Shown here: positions 52,244 through 61,682 of the stretch, piece by piece
Position numbering within the stretch: position 1 is the first letter of the stretch
Layout of the letters: every line of letters begins with the position of its first letter
DNA from: Symbiodinium natans
Taxonomy: Eukaryota > Sar > Dinophyceae > Suessiales > Symbiodiniaceae
DNA: 64,000 nt
Assembly (NCBI GenBank): GCA_905221605.1
Contig: CAJNDS010002779.1
Location: 44,177-108,176 of the forward strand
Reading direction: 5' to 3'
Translations under genes and position numbers: made by a program
The notes under the pieces: generated by a model
What the model saw: the letters and a program-made list of their open reading frames with translations, nothing else
Told to the model about the DNA's origin: nothing
Database searches by the model: none

Positions 52244-52310
52244 CTGTCGAACCCCTAACCTTATTGGAATGGGGGTTCATAGGCTTCAGGGCCTAAGAAC
52301 CACATGTGTC

Positions 52311-52432
52311 CTAGACCCGGGAGTAACCTAGGAATGCAAAGGGTGCCCTTTTTGGTTTTAAGGGGATTATAAGGGAAACCCAACCCTAAAAAAATGAGAA
52401 AAGGGCCTACCCCCGGTCCTAGTATCAATTTG
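52311..52432. mobile_element. TIR element, family 1, best copy
   Basis: CTAGACCCGGGAGTAACC at the left and CCCCCGGTCCTAGTA at the right are imperfect inverted repeats. On the minus strand, GTAGGCCC at the first end (GT at 52409-52410) and TCTAG at the other (52311-52312) make a 100-nt GT-AG intron. Flanking sense sequence CQLSEYKQIDTRT and HMWFLGPEAYEPP joins in phase 1 across it. Confidence 0.65.
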
Positions 52433-52699
52433 TTTGTACTCAGAAAGTTGGCAAATGAGTATACCAGGTAGTTCTACTTGGTACCCCCTAGACCCTAAGG
52501 GTTTAGGGCGCGGTTTAGGGTTTAGGGCTTAGGGCTTAGGGTTTAGGGCTTAGGGTTTAGGGCTTAGGAGGTTAAAGGTACAAGGGCTTCAGGGGTTTGG
52601 GGCTTCAGGGGTGAGGGCTTTTGGGTTCGGGTCAGGCTCAGACTTCCTGAGCTTGATAGGGGCCCTTTACGAAAATCGGTGACCCTAAAATGAACCCCC

Positions 52700-52895
52700 A
52701 AAATGGTAGGATTCCCGGATTCCCTTATAAGGACCCCAAAATAGAGGGATTCCCTTATAAGGACTCCAAAAAAGGTAGGATCCCCTTATAAGGACTCCAA
52801 AAAAGGTAGGATCCCCTTATAAGGACTCCAAAAAAGGTAGGATCCCCTTATAAGGACCCCAAACAAGGTAGGATTCCCTTATAAGGACCCCAAAA
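52700..52895. repeat. Tandem repeat of about 32 bp
   Basis: Five or six copies of GGTAGGATCCCCTTATAAGG plus ACTCCAAAAAA. Single diverged copies of the unit are dispersed at 2740, 4265, 4960 and 25140. Confidence 0.85.
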
Positions 52896-52922
52896 AGGTA
52901 CCTCCCAAATTTCGGAAACCAC

Positions 52923-52991
52923 CAGATAAGGGCCAGATCGGGACTTGGGGCCTTCTCCCGGAGCGAGAGCGAGGTGTTTCGTGGCAGAACC
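52923..52991 (-). CDS. Exon candidate, unknown protein
   Basis: 69 nt, 23 codons, phase 0 to 0 on the minus strand between TGTAG and GTGGTTT. Reads GSATKHLALAPGEGPKSRSG. Confidence 0.5.
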
Positions 52992-53285
52992 CTACAACTT
53001 CTTTAATTCAAGGCAGCCTCCCGAGAACCCTGAACCCGAAGCATCCCTAAACCCTAAACCCTAAACCCTAAACCCTAAACCCTAAACATCCCTAAACCCT
53101 AAACCCCAAACCCTGAACCCTCAACATCCCTAAGCCCTAGGCCCTAAACTTCAACTCCTGCGCCCGATGCCAAACTGGAACAGCGCCTTAAAACCCTAAA
53201 CCCCAAACCCTAAACCCCAAACCCTAAACCCTAAACCCCAAACCGAAACCCCAAACCCTAAACCCTAAACCCTAAGATCCCAAAC

Positions 53286-53372
53286 TGGAACAGCGCCTTG
53301 GATGCATGCGCGCGCCCTCTCGCCAGCAGGGCATGCAGTCGGTCGCCCTTCTCACCGGCTAAGCTTCTCGGC
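53286..53372 (-). CDS. Exon candidate, basic helix
   Basis: 87 nt on the minus strand between GCCAG and GTTTGGG. Reads EKGDRLHALLARGRAHASKA, then LF. The last 19 bases plus donor are duplicated at 53170-53190 inside the repeats, a partial exon copy. Confidence 0.65.
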
Positions 53373-53584
53373 CTGGCAAACCCTACGGTTAGGGTTAGTT
53401 AGGGGTGGAGTTTTTTTTTGGGTCTTTTTTTTTTTTTTTTGGTCGATTTCCTTGGTTTTCTCTAGGAAAAACCCTACTTTCCTTACATTTTGGACGGATT
53501 TTCTGTCATTTCCCTGAGGTTTTCGTTGGTTTTTCAGAGGGAAAAACCTATTTTTTTACATTTTGGACGGATTTCCTGTAATTT

Positions 53585-54510
53585 CCCTTAGGTTGAAGCA
53601 CGCTCTGCACGGCTTAAAAAAAAAGCCGGGGGGGTTGGGGGGGGCGCAGCCCCCCCCCATTTGCAAACACAATGCACACACGATGTTTTTCAACTAGTTT
53701 CTTGGGCTTTGAAGCACGCTTGGTACAGCTTAAAAGAAGCGGGGGGGTTGGGGGGGGCGCAGCCCCCCCCATTTGCAATGCTCACACGATGTTTTTCAAC
53801 TAGTTTCTTGGGTTGGGAAGCACGCTTGGTACGGCTTAAAAGAAGCGGGGGGGTTGGGGGGGGGCGCAGCCACCCCCCATTTGCAAACACCCTGCTCACA
53901 TGATGGGTGTCAACAAGTTTCTTGGGCTTTGAAGCGCGCTCTGCACGGCTTTAAAAAAAAAGCGGGGGGGTTGGGGGGGGCGCAGCCCCCCCAAATTGCA
54001 AACACAATGCTCACACGATGTTTTTCAACTAGTTTCTTGGGCTTTGAAGCACGCTTGGTACGGCTTAAAAGAAGCGGGGGGGGTTGGGGGGGGCGCAGCC
54101 CCCCCCCCATTTGCAAACACCATGCTCACATGATGGGTGTCAACAAGTTTCTTGGGCTTTGAAGCACGCTCTGCACAGCTTAAAAAAAGCGGGGGGCGCC
54201 AGCCCCCCCCCCAATTTGCAAACACAATGCTCACACGATGTTTTTCCACTAGTTTCTTGGGCTTTGAAGCACGCTTGGTACGGCTTAAAAGAAGCGGGGG
54301 GTTGGGGGGGGTGCAGCCCCCCCCACCATTTGCAAACACCCTGCTCACATGATGGGTGTCAACAAGTTTCTTGGGCTTTGAAGCACGCACGCTCTGCACG
54401 GCTTAAAAAAAAAACAAAAAAAGCGGGGGGGTTGGGGGGGGCGCAGCCCCCCCCATTTGCAAACACAATGCTCACACGATGTTTTTCAACTAGTTTCTTG
54501 GGCTTCGAAG
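53585..54510. repeat. Satellite of about 114 bp, nine units, two types
   Basis: Units share TTGGGCTTTGAAGCACGCT, a G/C-run palindrome GGGGGCGCAGCCCCC and TTTGCAAACAC. One type has TTTTTCAACTAG and TGGTACGG; the other ATGGGTGTCAACAAG and CTGCACGG. They mostly alternate. Confidence 0.9.
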
Positions 54511-54514
54511 CACG

Positions 54515-54680
54515 CTTCCTTTCTTCCTTCCTTGCTTCCTTCCTTTCTTCCTTCCTTTCTTCCTTCCTTGTTTCCTTCCTTTCTTCCTTCTCTCCTTTCT
54601 TCCTTCCTTCCTTCCTTCCTTCCTTGTTTTCTTCCTTTCTTTCATCCTTCCTTCCTTCTTTTCTTTCCTTCTTTCCTTCT
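54515..54680. repeat. TTCC/TTTC pyrimidine microsatellite
   Basis: CTTCCTTTCTTCC repeats end the satellite block within the TIR element. Confidence 0.9.
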
Positions 54681-54889
54681 AAAACGTACCAGAAATAACG
54701 CTTTCCTATGAAACCACAGAGAAATTACTGTTTTTCGTACCAAAAACCACGAAAATGCATCAAATCCTTTAAAAATATGGAGGGAATGGTGGTTTTCTTA
54801 GGAAAAACCAAGAAAATCGACCAAAAAAAAAAAAAGTGCCCAACAAAAAAAAAATACCCAAAAAAATAGGCCCTCCGTTAGTTAGGGTT

Positions 54890-55514
54890 TAGGGTTTAGG
54901 GCTTAGGGTTTAAGATTTAGGGATGTTAAGGGCTCAGGGTTTAAGGGGTTAGGGTTCAGTTAGGGCTGAGTAATCATAAGTTAAATCAGTCTTTAAGTGT
55001 TGGTTTGGGGTGGTTTGGGTCGATGGCTTTGGTGCCCAGGATTTCAAGGGTTTGCGTGTAATTAGTGCAAACGTCGCACAGCTAAGGCTTGCAGAGGCGC
55101 AAGCATGCCAAGAACCTTAAGCCCCCCTAAACCCTAAACCCGAAAAGCCTAAACCCTAAACCCTAAACCCTAAACCCTAAACCCTAAACCCTAAACCCAA
55201 AGGCTTTAGGTTGAGCCCACGCAAACATGCCTGCCTAACCCTCCGAAGCCACACGCACCGCCTAAGAAACCCCTGGAGTCTAGGACTTCCGGTCGACCCC
55301 ACACCCCAAGAAAGTGCATTGCAAGAATATGGGTTTAGGGTTTAGGGTTTAGGGTTTAGGGTTTAGGGTTTAGGGTTTAGGGTTTAGGGTTTAGGGTTTA
55401 GGGTTTAGGGTTCAGGGCCTAGGGCTTAGGATTTAGGGTTTAGTGCCTGCGAATTTCGACCCGAACCCCTAGACCCGAAACTCCTTCTATCTACTACTCG
55501 AAGCCCTACTAAAC
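54890..55514. repeat. TTTAGGG and CCCTAAA tracts with one doubtful exon
   Basis: CCCTAAA (55125-55197) and TTTAGGG (55330-55440) frame an island whose minus strand reads ALSWGVGSTGSPRLQ and FLRRCVWLRR up to GTTAGG, but no AG acceptor fits. Confidence 0.55.
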
Positions 55515-55571
55515 CGAGAGAATCCTCAAGACGCCAGACAAGTCTGAAGACCCCAAGAAACCCGGAAGGGC
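55515..55571 (-). CDS. Exon candidate, unknown protein
   Basis: 57 nt, 19 codons, phase 0 to 0 on the minus strand between TTTTAG and GTTTAG. Reads ALPGFLGSSDLSGVLRILS. Confidence 0.45.
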
Positions 55572-55935
55572 CTAAAAAGCCCCAAGCCGCCAAGCCCCAA
55601 AGGTTTGGGGGTCAGGGTTTAGGGTTTAGGGTTTAGGGTTTAGGGTTTAGGGTTTAGGGTTTCGGGTTTCGGGTTTAGGGTTTAGGGTTTAGGGTAACCA
55701 GGAGTTAGGGGGGTCAAGGCCCTGAACGACTCCCTACAAACCCGACAGTACCCCCAAAGACCCCACAACACCCCTGAAAACGGCCCAAAGACCGAGAGAC
55801 CACCAAAAAGGGTTAAGAGAGGCTGGGGTTTGGGCCGTAGGGACTCCAAACCCTAAACCCTAAACCCTAAACCCTAAACCCTAAACCCTAAACCCTAAAC
55901 CCTAAACCCTAAACCCTAAACCCTAAACCCTAAAC

Positions 55936-56023
55936 CTAAAGGCCGCAAATGCCCACAAAGTGGCCTCCACCAGCGCGAGCTCGAGGGGCCGGCGCCGCCA
56001 GACGGCCTCGGGGTCTTTGACGC
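55936..56023 (-). CDS. Exon candidate following a family 6 intron
   Basis: 88 nt on the minus strand from AAGTAG to TTTAG|GTTTAG. Reads VKDPEAVWRRRPLELALVEA, then TLWAFAAF. The acceptor is the last base pair of the family 6 inverted end. A 22-nt piece beyond that element (LQALATP, 56314-56335) ends in the matching phase. Confidence 0.7.
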
Positions 56024-56313
56024 CTACTTGGAAGCTCTTTGAGTAAGACTACTTAGTTTACGGTTTAGGGTTTCGGGTTTAGGGTGTACTTGCAAGCACT
56101 TTTTTGAGTTAGTAAGACTACTTAAAGCGTAGTATCCGCTAACAACTAACTTGTTATAATTCCCATAGGGTTTAGGGTTTAGGGTTTAGCGTTTAGGGTT
56201 TAGGGTTTAGGGTTGGCTAGTATGACTTCTGAGTATCCCCTAGAAACCCGACGATAATCCCCGTAACCCTCCCTTAGTAAACCTACTTACTAAGTCGAAA
56301 GGGCTTCCGAGTA
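56024..56313. mobile_element. Family 6 TIR element coinciding with an intron
   Basis: Left TACTTGGAAGCTCTTTGAGT and right GTCGAAAGGGCTTCCGAGTA are inverted repeats. On the minus strand the element opens GTACTCGGAAGC and closes GCTTCCAAGTAG, so it is a 290-nt GT-AG intron by itself. TTTAGGG tracts lie inside. Confidence 0.6.
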
Positions 56314-56607
56314 CAGGGCGTAGCTAGGGCTTGTAGCTAAAAAACTAAGGTTTCGGGCTTATAAGGGTTTAGGGCTTAGGGTTTAGGGCGTACGTAGTTT
56401 AGGGCTTAGGGTTGAGGACTTAGGGTTTAGGGCGAAAACTCATCTAGATTTTGCCTTTTCCTTATTCCGAGGCAAATCTTCTGGAAAGCCAACAGTGGAA
56501 GCGACCACACATCTTTCCGGTCAGTAGCTCCAAATCCCCGAAACCCTAAACCCTAAACCCTAAACCCTAAACCCTTCATAGAAACCCCATAAGGAGCCCT
56601 GCAGAAC

Positions 56608-56692
56608 CCGATTGCAAGCTTGAAGCCGGGCCTCTGCCGCGGCGGTTCGCGCAGCCGCCGCCGAAGGCGCGCCTTGGAATCTCCCGGCGAGC
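56608..56692 (-). CDS. Exon candidate, basic segment
   Basis: 85 nt on the minus strand between TTTAG and GTTCTGC. Reads SPGDSKARLRRRLREPPRQR, then PGFKLAI. A second frame is open in this GC-rich island. Confidence 0.55.
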
Positions 56693-57138
56693 CTAAACCA
56701 GAACGCCGGGAGGTGTAGGGTTGAGGGTTTCGGGCTTCGGGTTTAGGGTTTAGGGTTTAGGCTTTAGGGTTTAGGGTTATATATATAAGTTTTAGGGCTT
56801 AGAAGGGTTTTAAGTACCAATGTTGAGGTGTTTTGACTTTCCCTCTTGCCTGCTTGCCGACACGACGAGAAATCCAAACGCCAGGGCCGGGGGCTTCACA
56901 GCATGGCACTTGCACAAACCCAACCCCCCTAAACCCCGAACGTCCACTGAACCCCTTCATAACCCCTCAACCCTAAACCCTAAACCCTGCAATTCCATAA
57001 ACCCTAACCCTCAACCCTGAACCCTAAACCCCTAAGCCCCTAAACCCTAAACCATCAAGCCTAACCCCCTAAGCTCCTATACTCTAAACCATCAACCCTA
57101 AACCCTAAACCCTAAACCCTAAACCCTAAACCCTAAAC

Positions 57139-57200
57139 CCAGAAAGTCTAGGGGCCAGGGAGTCTGCAGCCGCATCGAGGGACCGTGCCGCCAGGGCTGC
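57139..57200 (-). CDS. Exon candidate, alanine-rich helix
   Basis: 62 nt on the minus strand, CCCAG to GTTTAGG. Reads AALAARSLDAAADSLAPRLS. The donor GT is in the first telomere-like unit. Confidence 0.65.
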
Positions 57201-57329
57201 CTGGGTTTGGGGGGGTTCAGGGTGTATCGGGCTTATGGGGTTTAGGGTTTAGGGTTTAGGGTTTAGGGTTTCTAGGGCTCATGGAGTTGAGGAAGGGTGC
57301 TTGGGGTTCGGTTCAGGGTTTAGGGCTTT

Positions 57330-57475
57330 AGGGTTTAAGGGTTGAAGGGGTTGAAGGGTTGAAGGGTTTAAGGGTTTAAGGGGTTAAGGGTTCAAGGGTT
57401 TAAGGGTTTAAGCGTTTAAGGGTTTAAGGGTTCAAGGGTTCAAGGGTTTAAGGGTTTAAGGGTTTAAGGGTTGAA
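57330..57475. repeat. GGGTTTAA / GGGTTGAA array
   Basis: An 8-bp variant array (AAGGGTTT), unlike the usual 7-bp unit. Confidence 0.85.
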
Positions 57476-57666
57476 TTTCCAGATCACTGCAAAAGCAAGG
57501 AGTAGTATGTTCATTGCTATGTTTGCTGTCAACGTTGTTTTGTGTTGTTCAAGATGGGCAGAAAAAAGGAACTATCTTATTCTTGCTATTTCCAGGGATT
57601 GTGCCATGTACTCTTCGGATTTTCTTGCAAAAGCCGAGATTTTGGCGAGCCCTCGGCTCACACAAA

Positions 57667-57708
57667 CTAAGGGTCTCGCTCCAGGAGAGCTTCTGTTGCC
57701 CCATCCTC
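57667..57708 (-). CDS. Possible short terminal exon
   Basis: 42 nt on the minus strand from CACAG to a TAG, reading EDGATEALLERDP. May belong to another transcript than the membrane-protein exons upstream. Confidence 0.35.
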   Translation of the reverse strand, partial: EDGATEALLERDP

Positions 57709-57726
57709 CTGTGTGAGTCTTGGATA

Positions 57727-57806
57727 ACTACTAATTGCTTAAGAACCCTGAAACAATTCTTCCTTATTAACTATTCTTTCTTTTGGGGTTCTTAAGCAAA
57801 TAGCGG
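57727..57806. mobile_element. TIR element, family 4
   Basis: CTAATTGCTTAAGAACCC and GGGTTCTTAAGCAAATAG are near-perfect inverted ends 80 bp apart. Confidence 0.75.
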
Positions 57807-57807
57807 A

Positions 57808-58169
57808 TTATGAAGAGCGGCCCTCTCCAAGGGGGACAGACTAGACCCGAGAGTAACCTAGGAATAAATAGGGTACCCATTTTGGTGTTAAGGGGATTAT
57901 AAGGGAACCCCAGCCCCAAAACAGGAAAAAGGCCCTACTCCCGGTCCTAGCAGAGCAGCCACAAGGAAAGCAGGCAGCACACAACCCTCCAGGAGTTTGG
58001 CTTGAAGGCCCACGTGCACAGCACAAAGCAGTCCCCAATCACATATATGTGCAGCCGCAAGTCTAGGAACCATCAAAGGAAAACAGGCCACAACGACAGT
58101 GAAACACAGCAAGAAGTAAAAGCCCGTAATGTCAATAGTTGGCCCTACTGTTGGCATCCACGCTTTCTG
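57808..58169 (-). CDS. Membrane protein 3' end, two exons split by a family 1 element
   Basis: Exon 57939-58169 (77 codons, phase 0 to 0) then 57808-57840 (10 residues and TAA). The first reads FYFLLCFTVVVACFPLMV, a likely transmembrane helix, then HICDWGLLCAVHVG and a second hydrophobic stretch GCVLPAFLVAALLG. The intron 57841-57938 is 98 nt and equals a family 1 element, with GTAGGG at one inverted end and TCTAG at the other. The phase is kept across it and the frame closes SVPLGEGRSS. Upstream exons were not linked; the region to 58260 may hold one ending near 58200. Function unknown. Confidence 0.65.
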
Positions 58170-58514
58170 CTAGACTCCCCCATCGAAACAGCCAGTACAA
58201 CGAGAGAATCCGCTGCAAGAGTTTCACAATTCAAAGCAGTCAGGTAAAGAAATCCTTGTACTTGAACCAAACATGAAAGCATGAACCAACATCTTGTTTT
58301 AATGTGAGCTGGATTGAAGTCTCCAGCCTGTCAAGATGTGGGACTGAGATCATAGGCTTGTCATGGTCCTGTTATGTCCTGTTCACCACCTCCAAAGCCT
58401 CTAAGCCGCTAGCGAGAGGACCCAGGGCAGTCATTCACAGCACGTACCACAGTGTTGTGAATAGCGCCTCCAAAATTGCCTTCGCGCCGAAAATCACGAG
58501 ATGTGGACTCTCAC

Positions 58515-58673
58515 GGTTTGGCCACAGCCAGGAGGACTTCGTGGCGTAGGCAGCTTGTGATGTTAGGAATGTCCAAGACAGCGATTTGGGCCATTTCTTG
58601 AACCCGTAGGGACGATGACGCCAGGCTAAGAACCATGGCAATATCCCTTGCGGCTTGCCTCCCAGCAAACATG
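58515..58673 (-). CDS. Exon candidate with consensus donor
   Basis: 159 nt on the minus strand from CCCCAG to GTGAGAG. One frame reads MFAGRQAARDIAMVLSLASS with RHEVLLAVAKP at the end. A second frame (GKPQGILPWFLAWRHR) is open throughout and would fit the phase of 58733-58783. Which one is used is unresolved. Confidence 0.55.
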
Positions 58674-58732
58674 CTGGGGGAACCCTAAACCCTAAACCCT
58701 AAACCCCAAACCCTCAACCCTAAACCCTAAAC

Positions 58733-58783
58733 CCTGCAAGTCCGAATGCTTGACCCGGCCATGCTCCAGGTCTACCTCCTGGT
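58733..58783 (-). CDS. Exon candidate, charged segment
   Basis: 51 nt on the minus strand between TTCAG and GTTTAGG. Reads QEVDLEHGRVKHSDLQ. Starts and ends in phase 1, matching 59586-59673 upstream. Confidence 0.55.
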
Positions 58784-58819
58784 CTGAATTGTTCATACAG
58801 TAGGGTTTAGGGACCCTTA

Positions 58820-59585
58820 GACCTACAAACGAAACCCTGAACCCTCTAAAACCGTACAAAACATAAAGCCCCAAACCTTAAGACAGCAATAAGAACCCGA
58901 AAGCCCTTAAACCCCACAACCCTGAAACCTCAAAACCATAAATCCCTGAAACCCCAAAAGCCTAAACCCCAAGACCCTAAACAACTAAAACCCTACCCTG
59001 CAACCCTAAAACCCTGAACCCTAAACCCTCAAACCCTGAACCCTAAACCCTGAACAGCTAAAACTCTAAACCTAACACCCTGAAAGGCCTGAACCCTAGA
59101 CCTTAAAACCCTGAAAAAACTGAAAACCCTAAAACCCACAAACACTACACCCTAAGCCCAAAAACCGTGAACCCTGAACCCTGAACCCTAAACCCTAAAG
59201 CCCTGCACCCCTGAAACTCTAAACACGAAACACTGAAACCCTAAACCCTAAACCCGGAAACACAAAACTCAAACCCTGAACAACTAAAAACAAAAAACTC
59301 TCAAACCCTAAAACCCTGAACAAGTACAACCCTAAAACCCCAAACCCTAAATCCATGAACAGCTAAAACCCTAACCCTAAACCCTACAACCCTAGTCAAA
59401 TAAAACACTGAAAACTCTAAAATATCTGAACCCTGAACACCAAGAAGCCCCAAACCCTAACCAAGCCTGAACCCTGAACCCTAAACCCTAATTAAACCCT
59501 AAACCCGTATAAACCCTAAACCCGTATAAACTCGAAACCCGAACCCCTAAACCCTAATCCCTAAACCGAACCCTAAACCCTAAAC
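58820..59585. repeat. Degenerate CCCTAAA/CCCTGAAA field
   Basis: About 760 bp of C-rich repeats with irregular spacing (ACCCTAAAACCCTGAA types). No exon seen. Confidence 0.8.
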
Positions 59586-59673
59586 CGTAAGTCCTGTCCC
59601 AACACTGCCAAAGGACCGGTGTTGCCCGGCGCCAGCGCGCGCGCAGGAGCTCCGTAAAGGACGGCAGCGACAT
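59586..59673 (-). CDS. Exon candidate, unknown protein
   Basis: 88 nt on the minus strand between GAGCAG and GTTTAGG. Reads MSLPSFTELLRARWRRATPV, then LWQCWDRTY. Starts in phase 0, agreeing with the end of 60303-60382. Confidence 0.65.
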
Positions 59674-59689
59674 CTGCTCAGGGGTTCGG

Positions 59690-60302
59690 CTTTAGGGTTT
59701 AGGGTTTGGGGTTTAGGGTTTGGGGTTTAGGGTTTAGGGTTTGGGGTTTAGGGTTTAGGGTGAGGGTTTAGGGCTTAGGGTTGTGGGTGTGAGGTCTACA
59801 AGGTTAAGGTGCTCAGCGGGGTTCACATTTTTGGGGCTGAGGGCTTTTGGCTTGGGCTTGTTGGACTGAGGGTCTCGGGTTGCTTGGTGTCAAAGCCCTC
59901 AGCCCCCCCTAAACACAAGCCCCTACAGCAAACCCTGAACCCCAATCGCGAACCCCTACAGCAAGCTACTCAAATCTTGATGGCTTGCGAAATTCAGTCT
60001 TGTTGAAGGTCCCTAAACCCTAAACCCTAAACCCTAAACCCTAAACCCTAAACCCTAAACCCTAAACCCTCAACCCTAAACAATACCGGCAACTTCCGAA
60101 ACTCTACCAAATCTCTAAGCCCTATAAACCCTAAATCCGAAGCCATCAAGGCGGGGAGGCTTGGGGGAGGAACCGATGACTCCCCTAAACCCTAAACCCT
60201 AAACCCTAAACCCTAAACCCTAAACCCTAAACCCTAAACCCTAAACCCTAAACCCTAAACCCTAAACCCTAAACCCTAAACCCTAAACCCTAAACCCTAA
60301 AC
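59690..60302. repeat. TTTAGGG tract, spacer, two CCCTAAA arrays
   Basis: G-rich (59694-59790), spacer, C-rich (60010-60075), a second spacer whose minus strand reads IGSSPKPPRLDGFG without good donor, then a clean CCCTAAA array (60185-60303). Confidence 0.7.
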
Positions 60303-60382
60303 CCTGCTCGACTTATGCGTGCGCCTGCTTTCGTCCGGTGACTTCGCACCAGAAGCTGTGCAGACCTGGGCTCCGAAGCCCG
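60303..60382 (-). CDS. Exon candidate, basic segment
   Basis: 80 nt on the minus strand between GGGAG and GTTTAGGG. Reads GFGAQVCTASGAKSPDESRR. First of three phase-consistent candidates with 59586-59673 and 58733-58783. Confidence 0.6.
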
Positions 60383-60403
60383 CTCCCCCCAGAATGTTTT
60401 AGG

Positions 60404-60740
60404 GTTTGTAGGGTTTAGGGGTAGGGTTTAGGGTTTAGGGTTTAGGGTTTAGGGTTTAGGGTTTAGGGTTTAGGGTTTAGGTTTTAGGTTTTAGGGTTTA
60501 GGGTTTATAGGGTTTATAGGGTTTATAGGGTTTATAGGGTTTATAGGGTTTATAGGGTTTATAGGGTTTATAGGGTTTATAGGGTTTATAGGGTTTATAG
60601 GGTTTATAGGGTTTATAGGGTTTATAGGGTTTATAGGGTTGATAGGGTTTATAGGGTTTATAGGGTTTATAGGGTTTATAGGGTTTATAGGGTTTATAGG
60701 GTTTATAGGGTTTATAGGGTTTATAGGGTTTAGGGTTTAG
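60404..60740. repeat. TTTAGGG array passing into a 9-bp TTTATAGGG array
   Basis: 7-bp units to about 60495, then roughly 26 copies of TTTATAGGG (60497-60730) and back to 7-bp units. The same 9-bp variant, on the other strand, fills the long intron of gene D. Confidence 0.9.
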
Positions 60741-61112
60741 GGTTTCGGGTATAGGGGACCAGGAAACCCTAAATTGTACGTACCTCTAAATCCTAGACCC
60801 ATTAGGGTTTAGGGCTTAGGGTTTAGGGTTTGGGATTCAGGGCTCCGGGTTTTTGTCTCAGGGTCTGGGGCTAAGGAGGGTCCAGGATTCTGGGTTCACA
60901 ACATTTCTGGCCTAACCTACAAACCTCAGTCCTGAAATCCAAGCCCTAGACCCGCGGATACACTCAGCAGTGAACTCCAAACCCTAAACCACACAGTCAA
61001 AGACTGAGTCTCTGAAACCCAAGCACTCAAGCCCAAACCCCTCAGCCCCAACCCATAAATAACCCCAAACATCAGGCGGAGCGAAGCTACATGACGACCG
61101 CGGTTCGCAGCA
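60741..61112. other. Spacer downstream of a terminal exon
   Basis: Unique sequence with a few degenerate repeat units; would be the 3' region of the minus-strand gene ending at 61113. Confidence 0.5.
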
Positions 61113-61676
61113 CTACCGACTTGACTCCCTCATTGCACTGTCGGGTCTTTGGTAACCCAGTAACCATATCAAAACGAGGGCACCCTTTTTGGGGGTTGGT
61201 TCCTTAAGGCACTTGAACCAAAAAAAGGGAAAAGGGTACCACTCGAAGGGTCATCAGAGAGGCAATGGGTCGCTAATGTTTTATCACACATTATCTACGC
61301 GGCCTGAATTAAGGGATACCTGGGCTTCTGCCGGCTTAGGCCCTTCTTTGATCTGGCGAGCTGCGCCAGGCGAATTCGGGGATGGGCATTCGATACCAGC
61401 GCATGGCCTGTAAACAGCGGAGGAAAGACTTTCTCAGGGCTTACGAGGGCTCAGGGCTTCGGGCCTCCGGGCCTCCCTAAACCCTATACCGGCTAAACCG
61501 GCCAAACCCTGCGCCCTCGGCTGACCCTAAACCCTACATCCTAAACCCTAAACCCCAAACCCTATAAACCCTATAAACCCTATAAACCCTACAAACCCGC
61601 GGCTACGTCCCTCAGCTCCCAAGCCCCGAAGGTAGGGGTGAGAGGCTCAGTGTTCCTAGCTTTGGCTCGCTGACAC
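61113..61676 (-). CDS. Three-exon 3' end of an unknown protein
   Basis: Minus-strand exons 61597-61676 (CQRAKARNTEPLTPTFGAWE), 61320-61407 (HALVSNAHPRIRLAQLARSK) and 61113-61146 (PDSAMRESSR and a stop) join in phase 1 then phase 2, using GTTTGTAG and GTATCC donors and CTTGAG, TTACAG and CAAAG acceptors. The 173-nt second intron contains a family 1-like core. In 61320-61407 another frame (PCAGIECPSPNSPGAARQ) is open and also continues into the last island, so the frame there rests on phase agreement with the first exon. Confidence 0.6.
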
Positions 61677-61682
61677 CTCAAG

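Larger units (their letters stand above)
53395..54890. mobile_element. 1.5-kb TIR element carrying a satellite
   Basis: Left end (53400-53475) and right end (54785-54880) are inverted: TTTTTTGGTCGATTTCCTTGG faces CCAAGAAAATCGACCAAAAAA, with matching GGAAAAACC segments. GTTAGTTAGGG lies just outside both ends, a possible target-site duplication. Inside are nine ~114-bp satellite units in two alternating types and a TTCC microsatellite. No transposase frame; open frames through the satellite are repeat artefacts. A non-autonomous DNA element is the best reading. Confidence 0.65.

Noticed and set aside
53661-54698. Several overlapping open frames up to 204 codons
   Set aside because: They run through the 114-bp satellite and the TTCC microsatellite; the peptides repeat with the DNA unit and are open in several frames.
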